From the NCBI GenBank assembly GCA_944380305.1, contig CALWHF010000009.1:1-64000 (forward strand): a stretch of DNA of 64,000 bases. Direction: 5' to 3'. Positions 8,041 through 16,765 of this stretch are shown here, piece by piece. Positions within the stretch are counted from its first letter, which is position 1. Each line of letters opens with the position of its first letter. The DNA is from an uncultured Christensenellaceae bacterium (GTDB taxonomy: Bacteria; Bacillota; Clostridia; Christensenellales; UBA3700). The notes beneath the pieces were generated by a model. That model saw nothing but the letters and a program-made list of their open reading frames with translations, was not told where the DNA came from and did not search any database. A program made the translations under genes and the position numbers.

Positions 8041-8070
8041 AATACCTCTCAACAAGTGTTGTACTTATGA

Positions 8071-8099
8071 ATTATAGCACAAGGCAACCCCGTTATCAA
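8071..8099 (-). promoter_or_regulatory. Sigma-A promoter of pgsA operon
   Basis: On the minus strand TTGATA (8099-8094), 17 bp, TATAAT (8076-8071). The expected start lies about 25 nt before the pgsA ATG at 8040. Confidence 0.65.
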
Positions 8100-8344
8100 C
8101 ATATTTTAATTATATATACCGCATATTTTTTTATACGCACGTCGTGCAGACCCGCGCCGTAAAACGCGCGATTTTCGGCAAGCGGTCGCCTTTCCTTTCC
8201 GACCTTCTTCTTCCGTCGCTCCTCAATCTCCGCAAAATATACGTTTCGTCCATATCTTTCCATACTCTCCGACGCAGAAAAATGACAAAAAGAGTGCCTT
8301 TGGAATAATATGTATTATGTGTCTTTCGACATAAAGGAGGCAAA

Positions 8345-9358
8345 ATGAAAAAAACGATAACTTTACTGCTGATATGCTGCATGCTCGCGATAGCGACGGT
8401 GTTCTGTTTCGCGGGCTGCAATACCGAACAGGGTACGATAAGACTGATAGAAGTGACCCACTCCGTATTCTACGCTCCCCTCTACGTCGCGATCGACGGC
8501 GGATTCTTCGAGGAAGAGGGCGTCACGATAGAGCTGTCCAACGGCGGCGGCGCGGACAAATGTATGACCGCGGTGCTGTCGGGTCAGGCCGACATAGGGT
8601 TTCACGGTCCCGAAGCGGTGATATACGTCGCCGAGGAAAAGGATACCGACTTCCCGATTATGTTCGGTCAGCTGACCGAAAAGGACGGCTCTTTCCTTAT
8701 GGCGAGAGAGCCTATGCCCGACTTCGAATGGAGCGATATGGCGGGTAAAGAAGTGATAGGCGGCAGACGCGGAGGCGTGCCCGCCATGGCTCTCGAACAC
8801 GCGATGTTGCTGAACGGTCTGACCGACGGCATCAACGTAACTATAAACTACGACGTGCAGTACGACCTGATCGGCGCGGCGTTCATAGGCGGCACGGGAG
8901 ATTTCTGCACGATGTTCGAGCCTGCGGCGTCCGAAATGCAGGCTGAAGGCAACGGATATATAGTGGCGTCGGTGGGCGAAGCGGCGGGCAACATGCCTTT
9001 CACCGCATTCAGCGCGAAACAGAGCTATATAGACGAAAATCCCGACAAGATACAGGCGTTCTGCAACGCGATAGCCCGCGCGATAGAATACGTCTACGCG
9101 ACCGACAGCGAGGAGATCGCAAAGCTGATCGCGCCCTCTTTCGCAGGTACGGACGTGGCGACTCTCGCAAACGCGATACAGGCATACAAGGACATCGGCG
9201 CGTACAGCCCGACGCTCGTGCCCGACAGAGAGGACTTCGACAGACTCCAGGACGTGATAATCGAAGCTGGAGTGCTTTCGGCAAAAACCGACTTCGACAA
9301 GATCGTCGATCTCTCTTTTGCCCAAAAGGCTACCGAATACGCGAGATCTCTCGGGTAA
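8345..9358 (+). CDS. ABC transporter substrate-binding lipoprotein, NMT1/THI5-like (337 aa)
   Basis: This is the extracellular binding protein of an importer. A lipoprotein signal ends in the lipobox FAGC (Cys27). The mature part has the NMT1/SsuA-type fold: 'VFYAPLYVAIDGGFFEEEGV' near 37-56, 'LSNGGGADKCMTAVLSGQADIGFHGPE' following, and a C-terminal lobe ending in a helix. Members of this family bind aminopyrimidines, alkanesulfonates, taurine, nitrate or riboflavin; the ligand is not evident here, and I see no TPP riboswitch upstream. A strong ribosome site (aaaggagg) precedes the ATG. A weak promoter may be ATGACA (8282-8287), 18 bp, TAATAT (8306-8311). It is the first gene of a three-gene operon with the ATPase and permease. 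Confidence 0.88.
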   Translation: MKKTITLLLICCMLAIATVFCFAGCNTEQGTIRLIEVTHSVFYAPLYVAIDGGFFEEEGVTIELSNGGGADKCMTAVLSGQADIGFHGPEAVIYVAEEKDTDFPIMFGQLTEKDGSFLMAREPMPDFEWSDMAGKEVIGGRRGGVPAMALEHAMLLNGLTDGINVTINYDVQYDLIGAAFIGGTGDFCTMFEPAASEMQAEGNGYIVASVGEAAGNMPFTAFSAKQSYIDENPDKIQAFCNAIARAIEYVYATDSEEIAKLIAPSFAGTDVATLANAIQAYKDIGAYSPTLVPDREDFDRLQDVIIEAGVLSAKTDFDKIVDLSFAQKATEYARSLG

Positions 9359-9382
9359 AGCACGATATTCGGAGGTGATAAA

Positions 9383-10237
9383 ATGACGGACTCGAAACTC
9401 GTCGGAAAGAATACCGAAGAAACCGGAAAGGCAAAGACCTCTCTCCCGCCCCTCGCGGGAGAGGAGGCAAAGGTTTTGGTTGAATTCGAAAACGTCTCTC
9501 TGACCTATCACGACAAGAACGGCGAGACGCTTGCCATCAGCGATCTGGATTTCAATGTGAAACGCGGCGAACTGCTGGGGATAGTAGGTCCGAGCGGCTG
9601 TGGCAAAACAACCGTTTTATCCATAATTTCGTCTATCATAAAACCGTCGTCGGGGAAAGTTACGGTAGACGGCGCGTCGGCTGAAGAAAGCCGCGACAAA
9701 TGCGGATACATGTTGCAGAGAGACGAACTCTTCCCCTGGCTGACCATTTCGCAGAACGTACTGCTCGGCGCAAAAGTCAAGAAGATGAAAGGGAGAAAAG
9801 ACTACGCCTACGCTCTGCTAGACAAATACGGACTCGGCGACTTCAAAAACCGCTATCCGTCCCAGCTGTCGGGCGGCATGAGACAGAGAGTCGCTCTGAT
9901 ACGCACTCTCGCGACGTCGCCCGAACTTCTGCTCCTCGACGAACCCTTCGGCGCGCTCGACTTTCAGACGAGACTGCGCGTCGTAGGAGACGTGCACTCG
10001 ATAATAAAAAACGAGAAAAAAACGGCGGTATTCGTGACCCACGACATATCCGAGGCGATCTCGATGTGCGACAGGATAATCATTCTGAGTGCGCGTCCCG
10101 CAAAAGTGAAAAAGACGGTGGATCTGTCGTCGGTAAAAGAACTCGCGCCTCTCGAACGCAGAGAGTCGCCCCTCTTTCAGAAGTACTTTGAGGACATCTG
10201 GAAAAACCTTCAGAACAACAAGGACGGACGCTTATGA
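9383..10237 (+). CDS. ABC transporter ATP-binding protein, NitT/TauT type (284 aa)
   Basis: This is the energy-coupling subunit of the importer encoded with its neighbours. Walker A is GPSGCGKT (about 73-80), the Q-loop lies in MLQRDELFPW, the signature is LSGGMRQR (about 160), Walker B is LLLLDEPFGALD, and the H-loop is VTHD. The first 30 residues (up to AGEEAKVLVEFENV) are an extra hydrophilic tail before the usual start of the fold. The gene overlaps the permease gene by four bases (ATGA), so ATPase and permease are made together. Substrate unknown. Confidence 0.93.
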   Translation: MTDSKLVGKNTEETGKAKTSLPPLAGEEAKVLVEFENVSLTYHDKNGETLAISDLDFNVKRGELLGIVGPSGCGKTTVLSIISSIIKPSSGKVTVDGASAEESRDKCGYMLQRDELFPWLTISQNVLLGAKVKKMKGRKDYAYALLDKYGLGDFKNRYPSQLSGGMRQRVALIRTLATSPELLLLDEPFGALDFQTRLRVVGDVHSIIKNEKKTAVFVTHDISEAISMCDRIIILSARPAKVKKTVDLSSVKELAPLERRESPLFQKYFEDIWKNLQNNKDGRL

Positions 10238-11049
10238 AAAATACCCCGAATTACTCTCGCGAACACGCGAAATACCTTGCAAGACTGAAACGCAACAAAA
10301 TCGCCGTATCGGCTATGCGCTGGGGGCTCCTCGTCGCGGTAATTCTGCTGTGGGAGATACTCGCGCGCGTCGGGGCGATAGACTCGTTCATCACCTCGTG
10401 CCCGAGTCGTATTCTCGACACTTTCGTCTCTCTCGTCGAGGACGGATCTCTGTTCGAACACGCGGGCGTCACGCTTTACGAGACCGTGGTCAGCTTCCTG
10501 CTGGCGACGTTCCTCGGCACTCTGATCGCGATACTTCTGTGGTGGTGCGATACTCTTAGGAGCGTGCTCGAGCCTCATCTCGTGGTGCTTAACGCTCTGC
10601 CGAAGATCGCACTCGGTCCTATAATAATAATCTGGGTCGGCGCGGGTACGGGCGCGATAATAGTGATGGCACTCATGATCTCGCTGATAATCACGGTGCT
10701 CAGCACTCTCAACGGCTTTCTCGAAGTGGACAAAGGCAAACTGACGCTTATGGACACGATGAACGCGACCAAACTGCAAAAACTGTTCTATCTCGTGCTG
10801 CCGTCCAACGTGCCCACGATAATATCCGCCCTCAAGATAAACGTGGGACTGTGCTGGGTCGGTACGATAATGGGCGAATATCTCGTATCCCGAGCAGGAC
10901 TGGGATACCTCATAATATACGGCGGGCAGGTATTCAGACTCGATCTCGTGATGACGAGCACCGTGGTGCTCTGCATACTCGCCGCGCTGATGTACGCCTG
11001 CGTCGCTCTACTCGAAAAACTCGCGTACAAAAAATTCGGCAAGAACTGA
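10234..11049 (+). CDS. ABC transporter permease, NitT/TauT (BPD_transp_1) type (271 aa)
   Basis: This is the membrane channel subunit of the NMT1-type importer. There are six hydrophobic helices, the first near residues 27-45 (GLLVAVILLWEILA), and the ATPase-coupling EAA-like loop in MDTMNATKLQKLFYLVLPSNVPTI near residues 170-193. Tail MYACVALLEKLAYKKFGKN is typical for SsuC/TauC proteins. It overlaps the ATPase gene and is followed by the terminator at 11099-11120. Confidence 0.92.
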   Translation: MKNTPNYSREHAKYLARLKRNKIAVSAMRWGLLVAVILLWEILARVGAIDSFITSCPSRILDTFVSLVEDGSLFEHAGVTLYETVVSFLLATFLGTLIAILLWWCDTLRSVLEPHLVVLNALPKIALGPIIIIWVGAGTGAIIVMALMISLIITVLSTLNGFLEVDKGKLTLMDTMNATKLQKLFYLVLPSNVPTIISALKINVGLCWVGTIMGEYLVSRAGLGYLIIYGGQVFRLDLVMTSTVVLCILAALMYACVALLEKLAYKKFGKN

Positions 11050-11094
11050 CGCAAAGCAAGTTTTATCAGACGCTTGCCGCACAAACCCGAAAAT

Positions 11095-12126
11095 CTACGC
11101 CGCCCGAGAGGGCGGCTTTTGTACAGTCTCACCGTCTCTTTTCTTTCGGTCGGATACATTTTTCAAAGCGAATACGACGGCGAAGACCACCGACAAAGCG
11201 AATACCGCGGTAGCGACGGCAGCGATAAACGGATAGAATACGTCCACAGCCTCGGCAAAATTCCAGCCGTATGACGCGAGCGCGAGTATAAGAAGGCACA
11301 CCGTCACTCCCCGTCTCGACGGCAATATCCTGCACAGTCCGTCGCCGAGGCTTTTTGCCGCACCCGCCAGCGTCGTCAGGATCGCCACACCTACGGTCAG
11401 AGAACCGACCGCTCCGAGACCTTCTGCCGCACACAGCGAATATACGGGCATGTCGGACAGCGGATAGTCGCTCGCCGCACAGTAAACGAACAGCATTGCC
11501 GTCCCGAGAAACGCCGCGCACGAAGCTCCTATCTTCAACGCGTCTTTAGCCGTCGCTTTTTCTCCGTCCCCTATCACGACGCAACCGCCGAGTAGCAGAT
11601 TCATCGACATGTATCCCACGCATTTGCCCGCGTCGATCGGAAAGGGCGCAACCGTCTTCGTGCTTTTGAAGAACAATACGCACAGAAGGACAAACAACAC
11701 GGGCACCAGGGCGAGATTTATCCGTGCCGTGGCGGCCGCGCCGAGGGAGCTGAGACCGACGCAAAGCGCGGCTACGGCAAATCCCGCCAGCCTGTCTTTG
11801 ATGTCGCTGCCGAACAGTCTCTGCATCCCGCCTATCATCGTTGTCATTGTCAGCAACATGCACAATTCGACTATCACAAGCAGAGCGACTTTTGCCGCTC
11901 CGAATCCTTTGCCCGAAAGCGCGCCTCTCTTTTCCAGCCGAGAAAGAATTTTGCCGACGTACAGAAAAAGCGACGAACAGAATCCCGTCGCCACTCCCGT
12001 AAGAACTGGTGCGACGAATCCGCCGTTGCCGAAAAACAATATTATTTCTCTTCCCGTCGCGAATCCCGCTCCCACTATCGCACCGACGAAAACTCCCGCG
12101 ACTCTGAGTCTTTGCATACGCGTCAT
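11095..12126 (-). CDS. YkvI-type integral membrane protein (343 aa)
   Basis: The protein has about ten TM helices and opens with 'GAIVGAGFATGREIILFFG' (about residues 12-30), the hallmark of the YkvI family, which is distantly related to APC/LeuT-fold transporters. Its substrate is unknown in any organism I can name with certainty. The most likely start is the ATG at 12126; the frame can be prolonged to a TTG at 12132 or shortened to an ATG at 12117. No Shine-Dalgarno is visible, but a TATAAT (12137-12132) ends only 5 nt before the ATG, so the mRNA may have almost no leader. The 3' end carries the terminator of the convergent ABC operon. Confidence 0.82.
   Translation of the reverse strand: MTRMQRLRVAGVFVGAIVGAGFATGREIILFFGNGGFVAPVLTGVATGFCSSLFLYVGKILSRLEKRGALSGKGFGAAKVALLVIVELCMLLTMTTMIGGMQRLFGSDIKDRLAGFAVAALCVGLSSLGAAATARINLALVPVLFVLLCVLFFKSTKTVAPFPIDAGKCVGYMSMNLLLGGCVVIGDGEKATAKDALKIGASCAAFLGTAMLFVYCAASDYPLSDMPVYSLCAAEGLGAVGSLTVGVAILTTLAGAAKSLGDGLCRILPSRRGVTVCLLILALASYGWNFAEAVDVFYPFIAAVATAVFALSVVFAVVFALKNVSDRKKRDGETVQKPPSRAA
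11099..11120 (+). terminator. Rho-independent terminator of the ABC operon
   Basis: Stem GCCGCCC/GGGCGGC with loop gaga and TTTT tail. It is embedded in the last codons of the convergent ykvI-like gene, so one DNA segment serves both purposes. Confidence 0.8.
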
Positions 12127-12256
12127 ACGCAATTATATGACGAAGACAAAGACATAATGCTAGACTTTGCGAAAGCCTTTCGTCAAGACGTTTCAAAACG
12201 CGTTTCGCCTGCGGTCGCGAGCATATCGTAAACCTGTCGGAATCTACACGGGCACG

Positions 12257-12284
12257 AAAAAAGCGGGAGCGTTTCCGCTCCCGC
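12257..12284 (-). terminator. Terminator behind yhbY
   Basis: Nine-bp perfect stem gcgggagcg/cgctcccgc with loop and a six-T run on the minus strand (12262-12257), upstream of ykvI. The yhbY stop at 12300 lies on the far side, so the hairpin is 16 nt after the gene. Confidence 0.85.
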
Positions 12285-12299
12285 GACAAGTCGCATTTT

Positions 12300-12593
12300 T
12301 CAGACCTCGAGAAGATGTTTCACTCCGTCCTTAGCCGATACCTTGTACAGCGTTATCTTGTTGCCGAGCACCTGCACGACCTCGGATCCCGTACTGCTCG
12401 CAACGTCCTCGGCTATCTCCTTCGCGCCGTAATCGCAGTTCTTCAGCACGTTTATCTTGACGAGTTCGCGCGCCTGCAACTGCTCGACGATCTGTACCAC
12501 TACTTCGTCTGTCAGACCGTTCTTGCCTATATGCGTCGTGGGTTGCACCGTCATCGCGATGCTTCTCAGTTTAGCTCTTTCTTTTGTCGTCAT
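12300..12593 (-). CDS. yhbY: YhbY family RNA-binding protein (CRM domain, 97 aa)
   Basis: This is a single CRM (CRS1-YhbY) domain protein that in bacteria associates with pre-50S ribosomal particles. The family pattern is clear: start 'KERAKLRSIAMTVQPTTHIGKNGLTDEVV', the loop after THIGKNG corresponding to the conserved GKxG RNA-binding motif, 'ALxxRELVKINVLKN'-like centre, and 'VQVLGNKITLYK' end. The gene begins 4 nt after the obgE stop, and Obg is also a 50S assembly factor, so the pair makes functional sense. A terminator follows. Confidence 0.93.
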   Translation of the reverse strand: MTTKERAKLRSIAMTVQPTTHIGKNGLTDEVVVQIVEQLQARELVKINVLKNCDYGAKEIAEDVASSTGSEVVQVLGNKITLYKVSAKDGVKHLLEV

Positions 12594-12597
12594 AATG

Positions 12598-13851
12598 TCA
12601 CTCCGTATATTCGAATTCTATATCGAGGATGCGCACGACGTCGCCGTCGCTTATCCCCTTTTCTCTCAACGCGTCGTAAACGCCGAGCTTCTGCAACCTG
12701 CTCTGGAAATACTGGAAAGACTCGTAGTCGCTGAGCACCACTATCCTTGCGAGGTAATTGACTATCGCTCCCGAAACGACGTACGCACCGTCGTCTGCGA
12801 TCTCTATCTCGAATCCTCCCTCTTCGTCCTCTTCGACGTATGTCGCCTCGAACGGGGTCGTCTTGGGAAGAGTCGGCAGTACGCGCGCTATCTCGGCGAG
12901 AAGGTCTTTGAGACCGCTGTTCGTCGCCGCGCTGACCCGTATCACCTTTTTGCCCGACTTCTTTTCGAACTCTTCGATATTCTTGTCGTCGGTCAGAAGG
13001 TCGCATTTGTTGGCACAGACGATCTGCGGCAGAGAGCCGAGTTTTTCGCTGTAACTTGACAGTTCCTCGTTTATCTTGACGTAGTCGTCGTAAGGATCTC
13101 TGCCCTCGCTGCCCGAAATATCCACGACGTGCACGATAAGCCTGACCCTCTCTATATGGCGCAGGAATCTCGTACCCAGACCCGCGCCCTGCGACGCGCC
13201 CTCGATGAGTCCGGGAATGTCCGCGACGACGAAACGCTGATCGTAATACTCCGCGACTCCGAGATTGGGGTTGAGCGTCGTGAAATGGTAATTCGCTATC
13301 TTGGGTCTCGCGCCCGAAACGACGGAAAGTATCGTGGATTTGCCTACGTTGGGAAATCCGACGAGACCGACGTCGGCTATCGTCTTCAGCTCGAGAGTAA
13401 GCTCGCGCTCCTTGGTCGTGACGCCCCTGTGGCTGAAATGCGGCGCGCGGCGTTGAGCCGTCGCAAATCTCGCGTTGCCCTTGCCGCCCTTGCCTCCTTT
13501 CTCGCAGACGAATTCGCTGCCGGGATAGAACATATCCGCGAGTATCGTATTCGTCTTTTTATCCTTGATTATAGTGCCGCACGGCACTTTTATTATCATA
13601 TCCTTGCCGCTCTTGCCCGTGCAGTTTTTCGCGCCGCCTTTCTGCCCGTCCTCCGCGCGGAAATGCTTTGCGTAGCGGAAGTCGATCAGCGTGGCGGAAG
13701 TATCCTCGGCGACGAATATCACGTCGCCGCCCTTGCCTCCGTCGCCGCCGTCCGGTCCGCCGTTCGCGACGTACTTTTCGGTATGGAATGATATTGCTCC
13801 GTCGCCGCCGTTACCCGCTTTGACGAATATCGTTGCTATATCGAGAAACAT
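12598..13851 (-). CDS. obgE: GTPase Obg/CgtA
   Basis: This ribosome-assembly and stress GTPase has 417 aa. Residues 1-158 form the glycine-rich Obg domain (AGNGGDGAISFHTEKYVANGGPDGGDGGKGG). The G domain has P-loop GFPNVGKST, switch I YHFTTLNPNLG, switch II ADIPGLIEGA, NKCD and SAATNSG. The C-terminal OCT domain (about 345-417) is present, as in many Gram-positive Obg proteins. It lies 6 nt downstream of nfnB and 4 nt before yhbY. No unusual residue was seen. Confidence 0.96.
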   Translation of the reverse strand: MFLDIATIFVKAGNGGDGAISFHTEKYVANGGPDGGDGGKGGDVIFVAEDTSATLIDFRYAKHFRAEDGQKGGAKNCTGKSGKDMIIKVPCGTIIKDKKTNTILADMFYPGSEFVCEKGGKGGKGNARFATAQRRAPHFSHRGVTTKERELTLELKTIADVGLVGFPNVGKSTILSVVSGARPKIANYHFTTLNPNLGVAEYYDQRFVVADIPGLIEGASQGAGLGTRFLRHIERVRLIVHVVDISGSEGRDPYDDYVKINEELSSYSEKLGSLPQIVCANKCDLLTDDKNIEEFEKKSGKKVIRVSAATNSGLKDLLAEIARVLPTLPKTTPFEATYVEEDEEGGFEIEIADDGAYVVSGAIVNYLARIVVLSDYESFQYFQSRLQKLGVYDALREKGISDGDVVRILDIEFEYTE

Positions 13852-13857
13852 ATCGTT

Positions 13858-15237
13858 TTATTCTACTCCGAGCTGCTCGGCGATCGCTTTCGCCGCCTTT
13901 CTGCCCGCGCCCATCGCGAGTATGACGGTCGCCGCGCCCGTGACCGCATCGCCGCCCGCGTATATGCCTTTGACGTTGGTCATCATAGTCTCTTCGTTGA
14001 CTACGATAGTGCCCTTCTGCGAAAATTCAATATCCTTGCAGGACTTGCGGATAAGCGGATTGGGGCTTGTGCCGAGCGATACGATGACCTGATCGACGTC
14101 TATCACGAATTCGCTGCCCTCGACGGGAACGGGACGACGTCTGCCCGACGCGTCGGGTTCGCCGAGCTGCATCTTTATGCACTTGATACCCGAGACTTTT
14201 CCGTCGGTGCCGAGGATCTCGACGGGATTGGTCAGCAATACGAATTCGATGCCTTCCTCTTCGGCGTGCATGATCTCTTCGCCTCTTGCGGGCATTTCGT
14301 CGCGACCGCGTCTGTAAATTATATAGACGTGCTCGCCGTTTATTCTCTTGGCCGTACGCGCCGCGTCCATGGCGACGTTGCCCGCGCCGATGACCGCGAC
14401 CTTCTTGCCGCAGTATACAGGTGTGATCGCGTCCTCTCTGTACGCCTTCATCAAATTGACTCTGGTCAGGAACTCGTTTGCCGAACTGACGCCGTTGAGG
14501 TTTTCGCCGGGGATATTCATGAACTGCGGCAGACCCGCGCCCGTACCTATGAATATCGCGTCGTACTGCTGTTGCAGCTCCTCTATCGTGATCGTCTTGC
14601 CGACGACGGTGTTCAGCTTTATCTCGACGCCGAGAGCGACGAGCTTGTCGATCTCCCTGGCGACGACGTCGTCTTTGGGCAGTCTGAATTCGGGGATTCC
14701 GTAAACGAGCACGCCGCCCGCCTTGTGGAACGCCTCGAATATCGTGACCTGCATGCCGCGCATTGCGCAGTCCGCCGCACATGTAAGTCCGCTCGGACCG
14801 CTGCCGATGACCGCGACTTTCTTGCCGCTCGCGGGTTTCTTCTCGGGCACGATACCGTTCTTCAGCGCATAGTCTCCGACGTATCTCTCGAGCGCGCCGA
14901 TGGCGACGCTGCCGCCGAGTTTCGCCTTTCTGACGCAGAAGTTCTCGCATTGTTTTTCCTGCGGGCATACTCTGCCGCAGATCGCGGGCAAAAGCGTATC
15001 CTTGCTTATGCTCTGAACCGCGCCGTCGACGTCGTTCTGTTTGAGATGCGCGATAAATGCGGGAATGTCTATGCCTACGGGGCAACCCTTGCGGCACGGA
15101 GCGGCTTTACAGCCGAGGCACCTGTCCGCTTCTGCGAGCATCAGCTTTTCGTCGAAACCGAGGCTGACCTCGTTGAAATTCTTTATTCTCTCTTTGGGAT
15201 CCTGGTGTATGGTCTTGTTTCTTTCGCTGTTATTCAT
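13858..15237 (-). CDS. nfnB: NfnB: large subunit of NADH-dependent ferredoxin:NADP+ oxidoreductase (glutamate synthase beta-like)
   Basis: The protein (459 aa) has an N-terminal double [4Fe-4S] domain with Cys motifs CLGCKAAPCRKGCPVG and CGRVCPQEKQCENFC, followed by two dinucleotide folds: FAD GSGPSGLTCA and NADPH GAGNVAMDAAR. The same architecture occurs in GltD and SudA. The adjacent, co-translated NfnA-type gene and the absence of a GltB large subunit support NfnB, which bifurcates electrons between NADPH, ferredoxin and NAD. The ATG at 15237 has gagaggt 5 nt upstream and immediately follows the nfnA stop; an upstream in-frame start at 15258 would overlap nfnA without a ribosome site. Confidence 0.88.
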   Translation of the reverse strand: MNNSERNKTIHQDPKERIKNFNEVSLGFDEKLMLAEADRCLGCKAAPCRKGCPVGIDIPAFIAHLKQNDVDGAVQSISKDTLLPAICGRVCPQEKQCENFCVRKAKLGGSVAIGALERYVGDYALKNGIVPEKKPASGKKVAVIGSGPSGLTCAADCAMRGMQVTIFEAFHKAGGVLVYGIPEFRLPKDDVVAREIDKLVALGVEIKLNTVVGKTITIEELQQQYDAIFIGTGAGLPQFMNIPGENLNGVSSANEFLTRVNLMKAYREDAITPVYCGKKVAVIGAGNVAMDAARTAKRINGEHVYIIYRRGRDEMPARGEEIMHAEEEGIEFVLLTNPVEILGTDGKVSGIKCIKMQLGEPDASGRRRPVPVEGSEFVIDVDQVIVSLGTSPNPLIRKSCKDIEFSQKGTIVVNEETMMTNVKGIYAGGDAVTGAATVILAMGAGRKAAKAIAEQLGVE

Positions 15238-15239
15238 AA

Positions 15240-16055
15240 TCAACCTCTCAATTTGCACTTTCCTTCGTGCTCTCTGTAAAAGCCCGAGCGGTTCATCGCC
15301 TCGGCGAAATCCACCTTGTGTCCGTCGAATTCGGGACCGTCAACGCAGGCGTACTTGGTCTTGCCGTCAACGGTGAGTCTGCAACCGCCGCACATACCCG
15401 TACCGTCGACCATGATGCTGTTCATGCTGACGATCGTGTGGATACCGTATTTGCGGGTAAGCTCGCTGACGTTTCTCATCATTATCATAGGTCCTACCAC
15501 GAATACGCAGTCGATCTTCTCTCCTCTGTCGATAAGGTCCTGTAGCACCGTCGTGACAAAGCCTTTCGTGCCGAGCGAGCCGTCGTCGGTCGCGATCAGC
15601 AGTTCTTTGCTGTTCTCCCTGAATTCCTCTATGCTGAACAGCAGCTCTTTGGTCCTCGCGCCGATTATCGTCGTGCAGGGCTTGCCCTGAGCCATACGCA
15701 GTTTGGCCTGCGGATATATGACCGCGCACCCTATGCCGCCGCCGACGAGCACGACGTTCTCGTACTCGGAAAGATCCGTCGCGTTGCCGAGCGGTCCTAC
15801 CATATCGTGTATGAAGTCTCCTTCTTTCAGTTCTCCCATTTTATGAGTGCTGTATCCGACGTCCTGCACGAGCAGAGTCACCGTTCCCTTTTCGGGATCG
15901 TAATCGCAAATCGTGAACGGCACTCTTTCGCCGTCCTCGTCCACGCGCAGGATTATGAATTGTCCCGGCTTGCAGTGCGTGGCTATCTCTTTAGCTTCGA
16001 TGAGATATTCTTTTACTCTCGGAGCTATATCAACGATTCTCAGAATTTTGTTCAT
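15240..16055 (-). CDS. nfnA: NfnA: small subunit of ferredoxin:NADP+ oxidoreductase (FAD/NAD, [2Fe-2S])
   Basis: This 271-aa protein belongs to the ferredoxin-NADP reductase superfamily. The FAD site is RVPFTICDYD, the NAD(P) site is VGGGIGCAVIYP, and a C-terminal [2Fe-2S] site has Cys in TGMCGGCRLTV...YACVDGPEFDGHKVDF, the pattern shared by NfnA and dihydroorotate-dehydrogenase electron-transfer subunits. Coupling to nfnB at 13858-15237 points to Nfn rather than to PyrK. The aggagg ribosome site 8 nt before the ATG is strong. Nfn balances NADH, NADPH and ferredoxin pools in strict anaerobes, which fits the Clostridia context. Confidence 0.88.
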   Translation of the reverse strand: MNKILRIVDIAPRVKEYLIEAKEIATHCKPGQFIILRVDEDGERVPFTICDYDPEKGTVTLLVQDVGYSTHKMGELKEGDFIHDMVGPLGNATDLSEYENVVLVGGGIGCAVIYPQAKLRMAQGKPCTTIIGARTKELLFSIEEFRENSKELLIATDDGSLGTKGFVTTVLQDLIDRGEKIDCVFVVGPMIMMRNVSELTRKYGIHTIVSMNSIMVDGTGMCGGCRLTVDGKTKYACVDGPEFDGHKVDFAEAMNRSGFYREHEGKCKLRG

Positions 16056-16117
16056 TTGATCATCCTCCTGATAATAATACGTTTTCCGTTATGATTTTGC
16101 GGAACTGTCTTCCGCCG

Positions 16118-16765
16118 TTATCCGCGCCCGCTTATCGAGCCGTAATAGTCGCAATATTCGCATATCGTGCACTTGTTGCATTCGGGATTTCTCGCCTTGC
16201 AGACGTATCTGCCGTGATGTATCAGCAAGTGATGCGCCTCCGTCCACCTGTCCTCTGGAAAGACTGCAGTGAGAGCCTTTTCGACGACCTCGGGCTTATC
16301 GGACTTTACGAAACCTATTCTGTTGGCAAGTCTTAAGACGTGAGTGTCCACAGCCATAGCCTGCCCGCCGAAAGCGACCGCATAAACGACGTTAGCCGTC
16401 TTTCTTCCCACGCCCGCGAGAGTCGTCAGCTCGTCCACGGTAGACGGCACTCTGCCTCCGAAACGCACGAGTATGTCAGTTGACGCCTTGATTATGTTCG
16501 CTGCCTTGTTCTTGTAAAAGCCGCATGAAAATATCAGTCTTTCAAGCTCGTGTACGTCGATATTCGCAAAGTCCTCGGGCGTGTCGTATTTTGCAAACAG
16601 CGTCTTCGTGACCTCGTTTACGCGTTTATCCGTGCACTGCGCGCTCAGTATGACGGCGACGAGAAGCTCGAAAGGCGTCCTGAAATCGAGTTCGCAGACG
16701 GGAGCGGGATGGATGAGTTTCAACCTGTCCAGTATCTCGCCCGCGACTTCTTTTTTGCCGTTCAT
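16118..16765 (-). CDS. nth: Endonuclease III (215 aa)
   Basis: This is a DNA glycosylase/AP lyase for oxidised pyrimidines. The helix-hairpin-helix reads LAGVGRKTANVVY, with the catalytic Lys in the preceding conserved region (LSAQCTDKRVNEVTK) and the catalytic Asp in AVDTHVLRLANRIG. The [4Fe-4S] loop is C-x6-C-x2-C-x5-C at the C-terminus (VCKARNPECNKCTICEYC). The start ATG overlaps the purA stop in TAATG. Longer in-frame starts upstream lie inside purA and are not needed, because MNGKKEVAGEIL gives the family's usual N-terminus. Confidence 0.95.
   Translation of the reverse strand: MNGKKEVAGEILDRLKLIHPAPVCELDFRTPFELLVAVILSAQCTDKRVNEVTKTLFAKYDTPEDFANIDVHELERLIFSCGFYKNKAANIIKASTDILVRFGGRVPSTVDELTTLAGVGRKTANVVYAVAFGGQAMAVDTHVLRLANRIGFVKSDKPEVVEKALTAVFPEDRWTEAHHLLIHHGRYVCKARNPECNKCTICEYCDYYGSISGRG

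Noticed and set aside
8056-8344. Possible riboswitch (TPP type) before the NMT1-like importer
   Set aside because: No CUGAGA-type core or other conserved riboswitch motif was seen; the region is plain AT- and pyrimidine-rich DNA.
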